This document shows positions 35,374 through 43,677 of a stretch of DNA of 64,000 nucleotides, one piece after another. Where the stretch lies: positions 31,154 through 95,153 of the forward strand of contig NZ_JAKRYL010000017.1 in assembly GCF_023555415.1 (NCBI RefSeq), given 5' to 3'. Position numbers and translations under genes: made by a program. How positions within the stretch are numbered: position 1 is the stretch's first letter; every line of letters starts with the position of its first letter. The notes beneath the pieces are model-generated. The model ran no database searches. It was given only the letters and a program-made list of their open reading frames with translations, and was not told where the DNA came from. Source of the DNA: Halalkalibacter alkaliphilus. GTDB taxonomy: Bacteria > Bacillota > Bacilli > Bacillales > Bacillaceae_D.

Positions 35374-35413
35374 GGGGGTGTCTTAAAAGGTCAAAAACCT
35401 TTTAGACACCCCC
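35374..35413. terminator. bidirectional terminator behind the symporter
   Basis: GGGGGTGTCTTAAAAGGT pairs with ACCTTTTAGACACCCCC around a short A-rich loop, with one mismatch. Sequence and form resemble the hairpin behind htpX at 17969-18013. Confidence 0.8.
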
Positions 35414-35416
35414 TCT

Positions 35417-35713
35417 TTAATGTTTTCTAACTACGCTGCTATCATAAATAACCTCAAGACCGATTCCATTTTCGTTTCCACTAGCTATTCTAGCTAATTT
35501 CAATAGCATATTTTCTTCTGCCATGGATGCCAAATATAACGTTTCAATCCTCTTATTACCTACTTCCTCAACTCTTTCTACCGTTTTTAAGTCATAGTAG
35601 TCAATTGCTTTTCGAATGATTTCTTTTATTTGATTATGGTTTCCGGAATCAAAATCCCCAATTTTTTGAATCATATCCTGAACAAACTGTTCAAATGATT
35701 TTTTTGAACTCAC
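35417..35713 (-). CDS. small hypothetical protein
   Basis: 98 residues, charged and mostly helical in appearance, no signal peptide or membrane segment. GTG start with a weak RBS. It is convergent with the symporter and shares its terminator. Family not recognised. Confidence 0.55.
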   Translation of the reverse strand: MSSKKSFEQFVQDMIQKIGDFDSGNHNQIKEIIRKAIDYYDLKTVERVEEVGNKRIETLYLASMAEENMLLKLARIASGNENGIGLEVIYDSSVVRKH

Positions 35714-35873
35714 TAAAGCACCACTCTTTCTTTACTTTCTATCCGTATAAGTCAATTTTTAATATTACCAAATTCGGTACAAATAGCAAATAACCTTATA
35801 TCAATAAATAAACAACTTTGGTTCAAACTATAACGTAATAAACTAAAGACAGCTTTGAAGGGAGAGAGCATCT

Positions 35874-37337
35874 ATGACAAACAAGCGTACCGTTACGATT
35901 GCACGAGGAGACGGAATCGGTCCAGAAATAATGGACGCGACACTGAAAATATTAGAACACGCAGGAGCAGCAATTGAACCTGAATTTATTGATATCGGTG
36001 AACAAGTTTACTTAAGTGGAAACACTTCCGGGATTCCTGATGACGCGTGGGAATCGCTTAGACGTAACAAAGTATTCCTAAAAGGGCCAATCACTACCCC
36101 TCAAGGAGGAGGCTACAAAAGTTTAAATGTTACGATTCGTAAAACATTAGGTTTATTTGCAAACGTACGACCAAATATTTCATATGCGCAATTTATTAAG
36201 ACAAAGCATCCGAATATGGACCTTGTCATCATTCGCGAAAACGAAGAAGATTTATACGCTGGAATTGAGCACCAACAAACCCCTGAGGTCGTACAGTGTT
36301 TAAAACTAATTACTCGTCCTGGTTCAGAGAAGATTATTCGTTATGCATTTGAGTATGCTAAAAAAAATAATCGCAAAAAAGTAACTTGCTTTACTAAAGA
36401 TAACATCATGAAATTAACCGATGGGCTTTTCCATAAAGTATTTAAAGAAGTAGCTAAAGAGTACCCTGATATCGAAACAGAACACTGGATCATTGATATT
36501 GGAATGGCCAAAATTGCAGACACTCCCCAAGACTTCGATGTAATTGTTATGCCAAACCTTTATGGAGATATCGCATCTGATGTTGCTGCTCAAATTACCG
36601 GAAGTGTTGGCCTAGCAGGTTCAGCGAACATTGGTGATCAATTTGCTTTATTTGAAGCTATTCACGGCAGTGCACCAGACATAGCTGGGAAAGGCATCGC
36701 TAATCCGTCTGGTTTGCTACATGGGGCAATTATGATGCTTGTTCATATTGGCCAACCTGATGTGGCAGCCCGTATTCATAACGCATGGTTTAAAACATTG
36801 GAAGACGGGGTCCATACAGGTGATATCGCAAAAGGTGGGGCATCTGTTGGAACAAATGAATTTGCTGAAGCAGTCATTGCAAGGCTTGGACATTTACCAA
36901 CTACCGTGACTCCAGTGGAATACAAAAATACAGAGGCAAGCGAAGAGGGTTCCTTTACTCTTTCTCCAGCGGTCAAAGATCGCCCGAAGCCAGATATCGT
37001 TCGTCAATTAGATGGAGTGGATGTATTTCTTTTTAACAACGAACAAACACCTGAAGAAATTGGTCAAGCATTAGAAAAGGTGGCTGGACCTGAGTTCTCC
37101 TTAGCCGTCATTACCAATCGAGGTGTAAAAGTCTATCCAAATGGATTCCCGGAAACATTTACAACCGATCACTGGCGTTGTCGCTTTCAAATAGCAAATG
37201 AGCAAAATAGAATAGATCATAACGATATTATTTCATTACTAAGTCGAATTGAGAAAACTGGGCTTGATTTTATCAAGACGGAAAATTTGTATCGCTTTAA
37301 TGACGAGTTAGGGTATTCATTAGGACAGGGACAATAA
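35874..37337 (+). CDS. icd: isocitrate dehydrogenase, Thermus/Rickettsia type
   Basis: 487 residues of the isocitrate/isopropylmalate dehydrogenase family. N-terminal GDGIGPEIM, substrate loop, VIIRENEEDLYAG, KDNIMKLTDGLF, PNLYGDIASD and EAIHGSAPDIAGKGIANP (cofactor region) are clear. The first about 335 residues form the catalytic core. The last about 150 (from about PVEYKNTEAS) match the extra C-terminal domain of the Thermus-type enzymes rather than the usual Bacillus Icd of about 420 residues. GGGAGAG precedes the ATG. Oxidises isocitrate to 2-oxoglutarate in the TCA cycle; cofactor preference not decided. Confidence 0.88.
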   Translation: MTNKRTVTIARGDGIGPEIMDATLKILEHAGAAIEPEFIDIGEQVYLSGNTSGIPDDAWESLRRNKVFLKGPITTPQGGGYKSLNVTIRKTLGLFANVRPNISYAQFIKTKHPNMDLVIIRENEEDLYAGIEHQQTPEVVQCLKLITRPGSEKIIRYAFEYAKKNNRKKVTCFTKDNIMKLTDGLFHKVFKEVAKEYPDIETEHWIIDIGMAKIADTPQDFDVIVMPNLYGDIASDVAAQITGSVGLAGSANIGDQFALFEAIHGSAPDIAGKGIANPSGLLHGAIMMLVHIGQPDVAARIHNAWFKTLEDGVHTGDIAKGGASVGTNEFAEAVIARLGHLPTTVTPVEYKNTEASEEGSFTLSPAVKDRPKPDIVRQLDGVDVFLFNNEQTPEEIGQALEKVAGPEFSLAVITNRGVKVYPNGFPETFTTDHWRCRFQIANEQNRIDHNDIISLLSRIEKTGLDFIKTENLYRFNDELGYSLGQGQ

Positions 37338-37417
37338 TAACGTAAATGAGGGCGCTGAGAAAGGTCGTCTTTCACCTCTTCAGTACCCTCTTTGCAATGT
37401 GCTGAGCTACTTATCAA

Positions 37418-37455
37418 GGCATTGAAAAAGGATGATTTTTGCCTTTTTCAATGCC
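37418..37455. terminator. bidirectional terminator
   Basis: A 14-bp stem GGCATTGAAAAAGG/CCTTTTTCAATGCC with a 10-nt loop lies between convergent icd and the dioxygenase gene. Confidence 0.85.
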
Positions 37456-37473
37456 TTCAATGGTTGTAATTTC

Positions 37474-38451
37474 TTATTCCTTCACAAACTCTTTCGTACT
37501 TCTCACTGTATCAATTGGTCGAACCGCTTTTTCAATTGCCTCGCGCTTAGATTCTAAGAACGGAGGTAACGATAACTTTTCTCCAAGTGTTTCATAAGGT
37601 TCATCCCCCATAAAACCTGGACCATCAGTTGCAAACTCGAATAAAATTTGCGGAGCAACTCTCGCGTAAAGCGACTCAAAGAAGTATCGATCCACATACC
37701 CTGAAGTTTGCAAGCCGAACTTAGGTAAACGATCGATCCATTCATTTAACACGGCACGACCTTCCACACGGAAAGCTACGTGATGAACCGTCCCGAAGCC
37801 TTGTTGTGCTTGTGGAAGCATAACATTATATTCAACAACTACTTGTGCCCCATTTCCCCCTTCACCTACTTCAAATAAATGAAACGATCCCTCTTTGGCA
37901 ATTTCCTTAAATAAGAGTACTTTTTCAAGCATTTCTTTGAAATAATCAAACTGTGCAACTCTAATAAAAATAGGCCCTAAACCCGTTATTGCATACTCCA
38001 ATGGGATCGGCCCTTTTTGCCACGGTGTCCCTGGTTCAACGCCTTTATTATGCTCATCTGATATTAATTGATATTGTTGATCGTCAAAATCAACGAAAGA
38101 AAGAGTCTTTTTGCTAAATTGTTCTTTAATCCCTGAATGCTTTACATCAAGACGATCAAACCGTTTGACCCAGTAATCTAGCGCTGCATCACTAGGTACA
38201 CGAAATGAGGTTTTGAATATTTCATTTGTTCCGTGAGATCCTTTCGGGATTCCAGGAAAATCAAAGAAGGTCATGTCTGTTCCTGGACTGCCTGTGTCAT
38301 CTGCAAAAAATAAATGATACGTTTGAATATCGTCTTGATTTACTGTTTTCTTCACTAGACGCATCCCTAATACGTACGTAAAAAATTCATAATTCTTTTC
38401 AGCACTGCTAGTAATGGCTGTTACATGGTGTATTCCTTTTAATTCATTCAT
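37474..38451 (-). CDS. ring-cleaving dioxygenase / glyoxalase superfamily (MhqA/MhqO-like)
   Basis: 325 residues, two vicinal-oxygen-chelate modules. The metal ligands are visible in GIHHVTAI (N-terminal module), TVHHVAFRV (second module) and ILFEFATD (Glu). This architecture and length match the Bacillus Mhq proteins that act on hydroquinones/catechols after quinone stress. An Mhq-type operator lies upstream (38548-38565). Cytoplasmic. Probably detoxification rather than part of the catabolic operon 20 kb away. Confidence 0.87.
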   Translation of the reverse strand: MNELKGIHHVTAITSSAEKNYEFFTYVLGMRLVKKTVNQDDIQTYHLFFADDTGSPGTDMTFFDFPGIPKGSHGTNEIFKTSFRVPSDAALDYWVKRFDRLDVKHSGIKEQFSKKTLSFVDFDDQQYQLISDEHNKGVEPGTPWQKGPIPLEYAITGLGPIFIRVAQFDYFKEMLEKVLLFKEIAKEGSFHLFEVGEGGNGAQVVVEYNVMLPQAQQGFGTVHHVAFRVEGRAVLNEWIDRLPKFGLQTSGYVDRYFFESLYARVAPQILFEFATDGPGFMGDEPYETLGEKLSLPPFLESKREAIEKAVRPIDTVRSTKEFVKE

Positions 38452-38547
38452 CTTTTATCCTCCAGTAAGCAGAATCATTAATGGCGTCTATATATTAAAT
38501 GTTCTGCACCTTTCTTTATTTCTATCACTATTTATCTTGAATTTAAT

Positions 38548-38565
38548 TATCTTCAATTCGAGATA
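38548..38565. promoter_or_regulatory. MhqR-like operator
   Basis: TATCTTCAATTCGAGATA keeps both TATCT/AGATA arms and the AATT centre of the MhqR palindrome (TATCTCGAATTCGAGATA), with two changed bases. A further half site TATCTTGAATT begins 15 bp away. It lies about 100 bp upstream of the Mhq-type dioxygenase gene. Confidence 0.65.
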
Positions 38566-38768
38566 AATATATCATGAATTCTCTTTTCTTGTCAATGCAT
38601 GATTGGTACTCCTTAAACCATCTGTGGAAACGTTGCATTAGCACCTCTTTTTTTATTTGTCTAATAAAAGCGCATTATGCATTATTTTAGTACATGAAAG
38701 CGCTTTAATTTAATTGATTTTCCGTTTATAATACAGGTAAGGGATAAAAAACACATGAGGTGATTGAT
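38566..38768. other. divergent promoter spacer
   Basis: No gene seen. It contains TATAAT-like boxes before the plus-strand gene (near 38730) and a near-cre sequence (TGAAAGCGCTTTAA, about 38696). Nothing decisive. Confidence 0.4.
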
Positions 38769-39191
38769 ATGAAAAAGACAACTGGTAAAAATAAAATCGT
38801 CAGCAAACCAGCACTTCGTTATGTGGTCCGCTCATTGCCTGATAAAGATTTTAAATTAAATTGGAATCATGAAGATGACGACAGCATCTTATCTATTTAT
38901 GACTATAAATCAAAGCAAATCAGTGTGGCGACTTTCACAAATGGAGACCAGCTCGTTTTCAAACACTTAGACTCAACTAATCCAAAAGTGATTTCTGTTT
39001 TTGAAGAAGTACTAGGTATCCCGCTAGAAAACAGTGAAGAAAAAACATTCAATACCCTCTATTTAGAAATGGACTATCATCTAATGGAGCTACATGAGTA
39101 CATACAAGCAAATGATAAGTCCAAAATAAAAGAGACCAAAGCAAAGTTAATTTTAATAAGAGAAAAAATGGAGAAATTATACGCTAACTAA
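38769..39191 (+). CDS. hypothetical cytoplasmic protein
   Basis: 140 residues. Basic start MKKTTGKNKIVSKP, a beta-rich middle (SILSIYDYKSKQISVATF) and a helical C-terminus (YLEMDYHLMELHEYI ... KLILIREKMEKLY). ATG 38769 is chosen because GAGGTGAT lies 4 nt before it. No membrane segment and no known family recognised. A strong terminator follows at 39257. Confidence 0.65.
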   Translation: MKKTTGKNKIVSKPALRYVVRSLPDKDFKLNWNHEDDDSILSIYDYKSKQISVATFTNGDQLVFKHLDSTNPKVISVFEEVLGIPLENSEEKTFNTLYLEMDYHLMELHEYIQANDKSKIKETKAKLILIREKMEKLYAN

Positions 39192-39256
39192 ACGCTATGC
39201 AAAACCATATAACAACCTTAGACAGAGTACTTTCTATTCAATCCAACTTAAAGGCT

Positions 39257-39287
39257 CCCCTTTAATTATTTCAGATAATTAAAGGGG
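39257..39287 (+). terminator. terminator
   Basis: A 13-bp stem CCCCTTTAATTAT/ATAATTAAAGGGG with a 5-nt loop (TTCAG), followed by ATTTATT. Confidence 0.88.
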
Positions 39288-39371
39288 ATTTATTATGTTG
39301 CGAAGAATTATATCTTAACAGTTTTTTCAATCCGGTTAAGAGATGAACGATTTTGAATGAGGTGAATGGAT

Positions 39372-39974
39372 ATGTTTCAGCAACAGGTATTACATAGTGC
39401 ATCGACGCTTTCTAAATGCATCATTCCATACGATCATAAATTAGCACCATTAATCATTCGCAATAACTTATTTTCACTTATTCCAGACGGTATAGAGCAT
39501 ATTTATGTTGCAGGAATAGGATCTAGCTTAATCAATGGAGACAGCCTTGGCCCTTTTGTAGGAACACTTCTTCATGACATGTATCCAAATCACTTAACTG
39601 TCTTTGGAAGCCTTCAGTTCCCATTAGATGCCCAAAACTTCGTCCCAACACTATCAGGCTTTAGCCTGCCAGCCAACAGCTTTGTTATTGCAATTGACAG
39701 CGTTCTTGGCCCCAAAAAGCATGTAAATTCAATTGTCATACAAGAAGGTTCTTTGCTTCCAGGAGAAGGTTTAGGTCAAAACCTCCCTCCCATTGGAGAC
39801 TGCAGTGTTATGGGTGTTGTATTAGAAGATAATCCCGCACTTGAATCTGCTCTTTTTTATACGAATCTTCATCTTATTTATACAATGGCCTCAACTATCG
39901 CACGTGGCATTTCACTTACAGTTCGGCAATATTTTCACTATCCTTCTGATCAACCTATATTGTCTATTGGTTGA
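39372..39974 (+). CDS. DUF1256 (YyaC-type) sporulation protein
   Basis: 200 residues resembling the spore protease YyaC/GPR-like family (DUF1256). The core IYVAGIGSSLINGDSLGPFVG matches the family's GTGxSTGDxLGPxVG stretch; VFGSLQFPLDAQN and IAIDSVLG follow as expected. The family Thr-Gly is replaced here by Leu-Ile-Asn, so activity may differ. GAGGTG precedes ATG 39372 by 7 nt. Cytoplasmic or forespore; monocistronic with its own terminator. Confidence 0.82.
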   Translation: MFQQQVLHSASTLSKCIIPYDHKLAPLIIRNNLFSLIPDGIEHIYVAGIGSSLINGDSLGPFVGTLLHDMYPNHLTVFGSLQFPLDAQNFVPTLSGFSLPANSFVIAIDSVLGPKKHVNSIVIQEGSLLPGEGLGQNLPPIGDCSVMGVVLEDNPALESALFYTNLHLIYTMASTIARGISLTVRQYFHYPSDQPILSIG

Positions 39975-40001
39975 TAAACAAATCTGTACGGTATCTTAAT
40001 A

Positions 40002-40031
40002 GGGGTTTTGCGGCTTCTAAGAACAAACCCC
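40002..40031 (+). terminator. terminator
   Basis: GGGGTTT/AAACCCC stem followed by GATTTTAAAT, 27 bp past the YyaC-type gene. Confidence 0.6.
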
Positions 40032-40197
40032 GATTTTAAATCTAAAAATGCCCCGCTACACAAGAACCTAGCCATCTAAAACGAAACCCCATTTTTCTCT
40101 TTATCTCCTTTAAAAACGGAACACTTATCGCCCTTGCCTTTTTAGCTTCGCCCATGTCAGAGCAATATCAGAGGAATTATTTGGGTAAACAAAAAAC

Positions 40198-40229
40198 GTT
40201 GGCAAGAAAATCAACTTTTTCTTGCCAAC
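40198..40229 (-). terminator. terminator of the LysM gene
   Basis: A 13-14-bp stem GTTGGCAAGAAAA/TTTTCTTGCCAAC, followed on the minus strand by a T-run, 5 bp past the stop. Confidence 0.9.
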
Positions 40230-40234
40230 TGTAA

Positions 40235-40861
40235 CTATTTTAAATAATTATATTCATGCCACATTCTTTCAGGTGTCACCATTGGACTAGGTACACATAG
40301 CTTTGTTCCAACTACGACCTGGTCAGGATTTTCAACATGATTATTGGCAGCAACCAAGGACTCTAATGGAATATTGAAGCGGCTTGCCAACTCATATAAA
40401 GTTTCTCCAGGTCGGACAATATGAAACCGCTCCATAGGACAGTCAACATCAATACTTGGTGGGATACAGAGCGCCTGCCCTAATAAAAGATTATAAGGGT
40501 TAACGCCTGGATTGTTGCTTAAAATGTCTTCAACCGTCACATTATACATTTGGGCAATCTGGTTTAGAGTGTCATTTGGTTTAAAAATATACTGAAATCC
40601 ATTTTCGCACGGTGGCAAAGGAATACAAATTCGCTGTCCAACAAGTAAATTATTTGGCTGAATTCCTGGGTTCGCTTGTTCAAGGCTTAGTACAGCTATA
40701 TTATAGCGTTGCGCTAATTGATATAGCGTATCACCAGGTTGAACGTAATATTGTTGATCAAATGAGCAGCTAAGGCGTTGCCTAATATCGGTCCAATTAA
40801 AATTATTATAGTAATAAATAATAAGCCCTCCCTTACCTCCATTTAAGAGTATTCTATTCAT
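40235..40861 (-). CDS. protein with three LysM domains, no signal peptide
   Basis: 208 residues. The three LysM modules are YYVQPGDTLYQLAQRYN, YIFKPNDTLNQIAQMYN and HIVRPGETLYELASRFN, each with the NPG...LLVGQ.ICIP turn and a Cys. The absence of a signal peptide is typical of LysM proteins of the spore cortex/coat made in the mother cell. The start is uncertain: the ATG at 40861 has a weak RBS, while GGAGG and AGGGAGGG inside the first 15 codons lack a normal start codon behind them. Confidence 0.85.
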   Translation of the reverse strand: MNRILLNGGKGGLIIYYYNNFNWTDIRQRLSCSFDQQYYVQPGDTLYQLAQRYNIAVLSLEQANPGIQPNNLLVGQRICIPLPPCENGFQYIFKPNDTLNQIAQMYNVTVEDILSNNPGVNPYNLLLGQALCIPPSIDVDCPMERFHIVRPGETLYELASRFNIPLESLVAANNHVENPDQVVVGTKLCVPSPMVTPERMWHEYNYLK

Positions 40862-41030
40862 TTGCCTAGTTGGATGTGATTTGTGCTTAAATACCCCAAT
40901 ATGAAAAAGAAATTGCTACGAATTCTATTTATTTTTATAAGCTGAAATTCTTTCTTTAACTAAATATATAGGTCCATACGAAAAAACTAATTCATTCATA
41001 CACTACTAAAAAAAGAAAGGATTTTTATCA

Positions 41031-42050
41031 GTGAATATTGCTAAAGTAATGATGAATTATTCACTTAACGTCAAAAAAATCTGCTTATTATCCGATAAGG
41101 GGAAGAAAGCCGTTTGGCTAATTAATGCAGTCTCGGGAGATTTTATTTTAAAGAAAATTCCTATAAATGAAGGCCGACTCAAATTTATGATCCATTCTAT
41201 TTCTTTTTTAACTTCAAATGGTGTGCTGACCCCTAGTGTTATGAGAACGACCAATGGAGAAGAGTTTGTCGCTATGAATGGGGAGTATTATGTTTTGTTT
41301 GAAAAGGTTTATGGCAAGAAGCCTAAATATAACAAAAAAAAAGAGCTAGCGAAAATCATGAGTGGACTAGGACAATTCCATAAAGCCTCTACAGGGATTG
41401 AAATACCTAAAAATACTGAGCCGTCCTTTCTATTAGGAACGTGGAAGGATGAGTTTCGAAGAAGATACAACCAACTTGAAATTTTGAAAAAAGAACGAAA
41501 ACTAGCTAGTAATAAGAATAAATTTGACGAACAATTTCTTCTACATGTGGATTCTTTCTTATCCCAATGCAACGAAGCCATATCAATATTAGATGCTTCT
41601 TGTTATGAGACATGGGTTGGAAATACTCAAAGAAACAAAACCTTATGTCATCAAGACTTTGCAGCTGGAAACCTTGCACTTGATAAAAAAGGAAATTTAC
41701 ATGTATTTGATATGGACTCCCTTACCATTGATCTTCCTATTAGAGATATTAGAAAAATTTTAAACAAAGTAATGAAAAAGCAAAGGTGGGATCTTACACT
41801 AATGACTGAGATGCTTTCTTACTATCAGAAAACAAACCCACTTTCAAAAGAACAATATTTTGTATTAATAGCTGATTGTTTATTTCCTCACCTATTTTAT
41901 GGTCAAGTAAAAAAATATTACGGAAGTACTGAAAGGGAATGGACTGAAAAAAAGCACCTGCAACGGTTAAAAGATATGATTGCAATTGAACTAAGCAAAG
42001 AAAAAGTACTTCAGGCATTTAAGGGGGAAATTGATAAAGTCTTAAAATAA
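41031..42050 (+). CDS. CotS/YutH-like spore coat kinase-fold protein
   Basis: 339 residues with an aminoglycoside-phosphotransferase-like fold. LCHQDFAAGNL is the catalytic-loop-like HxDxxxxN motif and HVFDMDS the metal-binding stretch. Length and motifs match the CotS/CotI family of spore coat proteins. GTG start with AAAGGA about 9 nt upstream. Neighbouring LysM and YyaC-type genes support a sporulation context. Confidence 0.88.
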   Translation: MNIAKVMMNYSLNVKKICLLSDKGKKAVWLINAVSGDFILKKIPINEGRLKFMIHSISFLTSNGVLTPSVMRTTNGEEFVAMNGEYYVLFEKVYGKKPKYNKKKELAKIMSGLGQFHKASTGIEIPKNTEPSFLLGTWKDEFRRRYNQLEILKKERKLASNKNKFDEQFLLHVDSFLSQCNEAISILDASCYETWVGNTQRNKTLCHQDFAAGNLALDKKGNLHVFDMDSLTIDLPIRDIRKILNKVMKKQRWDLTLMTEMLSYYQKTNPLSKEQYFVLIADCLFPHLFYGQVKKYYGSTEREWTEKKHLQRLKDMIAIELSKEKVLQAFKGEIDKVLK

Positions 42051-42141
42051 TTTTTAAAATCCACTGTCATTTTCCATTATCTCTTGCATAATGAAACCTT
42101 TTCTTCAAAAAATACTTTTAAACAGGAAAAGGTGGATTTTT

Positions 42142-42348
42142 ATGAAGAATATATCGCTGCAAGTTGAAAAGATGAGCTGTGGAAATTGCCTCGAAACAGT
42201 AGAAAATGCTTTAAAAGAAGTTAGTGGAGTTAATGAAGCAAAAGCGTCTCTAAAAGACAAGACAGTAAGTATTCAGTATGATGAATCAATGACCGATGTC
42301 CCTCATTTGGTAAAGGCTGTTGAGGATGAGGGGTATATTATTATTTAG
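42142..42348 (+). CDS. copZ: copper chaperone CopZ-like HMA protein
   Basis: 68 residues, one heavy-metal-associated domain with the copper site MSCGNC near the N-terminus. ATG 42142 has AAAGGTGG 6 nt upstream; an earlier in-frame ATG has none. It delivers Cu(I) to a CopA-type ATPase, but no copA or csoR gene is adjacent here. A palindromic terminator begins in its stop codon. Confidence 0.9.
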   Translation: MKNISLQVEKMSCGNCLETVENALKEVSGVNEAKASLKDKTVSIQYDESMTDVPHLVKAVEDEGYIII

Positions 42349-42379
42349 AATTTCGTGTACACGAAATTCTTTTTTTTTT
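42347..42379 (+). terminator. terminator of copZ
   Basis: A 24-bp perfect palindrome (42347-42370; arms AGAATTTCGTGT/ACACGAAATTCT) followed by nine T's. Confidence 0.93.
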
Positions 42380-42747
42380 GATTTTGACTTAAGTGTGCTA
42401 TAAGCAATGCTTTGTTTTCTATTTGCATTTGCAAATATTTTTTTTATGTCTGTGTCATAATAGGACCAATCCAAATATAGTTCAGAAGAAAAAAACACTG
42501 AAAAAGCTGTGAATGAGGTGTTATATTCCCCATGATAGCAGAACTGTTTGTTAGAACTGATTATTGGGTCCTTGAATCACCTTACTCTTAATAAAACAAA
42601 AAATCTAAAAACGTCATACTCCAGTTACTACATTTTCAGCACTTTTAGTTACTCTATATAGGGAACTTAGATATACACAAAATTACTAAAAGTACAAGCA
42701 AGGGTATGGGATTGATTAATCGTTTTAAGTGTGTTCTGAGGAAATAA
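42380..42747. other. gene-free stretch before an orphan plus-strand terminator
   Basis: About 370 bp without a convincing ORF. It has an inverted repeat (42641-42651 with 42683-42693, core ACTTTTAGT/ACTAAAAGT). The longest start-bearing frame on the plus strand here that I found is 18 codons (42532, ATG ATA GCA). A small RNA is possible because a terminator follows. Confidence 0.35.
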
Positions 42748-42781
42748 GGCTGGAGTTCTAGATGGGTTCCAGCCCTTTTTC
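42748..42781 (+). terminator. orphan intrinsic terminator (plus strand)
   Basis: GGCTGGA/TCCAGCC stem with a 13-nt loop and CCTTTTT behind it on the plus strand; the minus side lacks a T-run. No plus-strand gene precedes it since the copZ terminator. Confidence 0.75.
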
Positions 42782-42837
42782 GTTCTTACAAAAACAGAAA
42801 AACTTTTTAACAATATTACTCTTAAGTGTTAAGTAGC

Positions 42838-43194
42838 TTAATTCCCTTCAATAATGAGCAAACTTAAATCCAAAACTTTAATGGAGTGTGTAATAGAACC
42901 TATAGATATGTAATCTACACCACATCCGTGATACTCTTCTATATTAGTAAGATTTATACCGCCAGAAGCTTCTGTCAAGATTGACTTTGGAATTAATCTT
43001 AAATAATCTCTAATTTGAGCAACACTACAATTGTCAAACATTATATTATCAACCTTTGATTCTACAGCTTGTCTTACTTCACTTTCAGATGTCACTTCGA
43101 CTTGTACTTTAACCATTAATCCAATTTTGTCTCTAACTGCCTTTACTGCTTCTTTAATTCCTCCAGCTGCCGCAATATGGTTTTCTTTGATAAG
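42838..43194 (-). pseudogene. nadC 3' remnant (quinolinate phosphoribosyltransferase)
   Basis: 119 codons reading LIKENHIAAAGGIKEAVKAV ... KVQVEVTSESEVRQAVES ... NIMFDNCS ... LTEASGGINLTNIEEYHGCGVDYISIGSITHS. These are the C-terminal motifs of NadC (about 280 residues when complete). The frame is open from 43194 to the stop at 42838, but no start with RBS and no N-terminal part exist; sequence upstream of 43194 is not NadC. It is a truncated leftover. Confidence 0.82.
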
Positions 43195-43377
43195 TCAGCA
43201 GCACGACTAAAACTCTTTCTCTTGCAACGATAAAGAAGGCTTCATATTGGTGAAAATCCATATAATAACCCCCGTCATAAAAGTTATATTTCTTCTTATT
43301 ATATAAATTGGCTCCATATTCCATGGAGCCAATTGTTTGATCATTCTATTATTTAGTAAGCTATTGCCACTTTAATC

Positions 43378-43650
<273 letters not shown>

Positions 43651-43677
43651 CTATTTATTCTAACAATTAATATGCTA

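Noticed and set aside
43307..43335. Terminator behind fer (AATTGGCTCCAT/ATGGAGCCAATT hairpin)
   Set aside because: A good stem, but no T-run on either strand, so I did not list it as a terminator.
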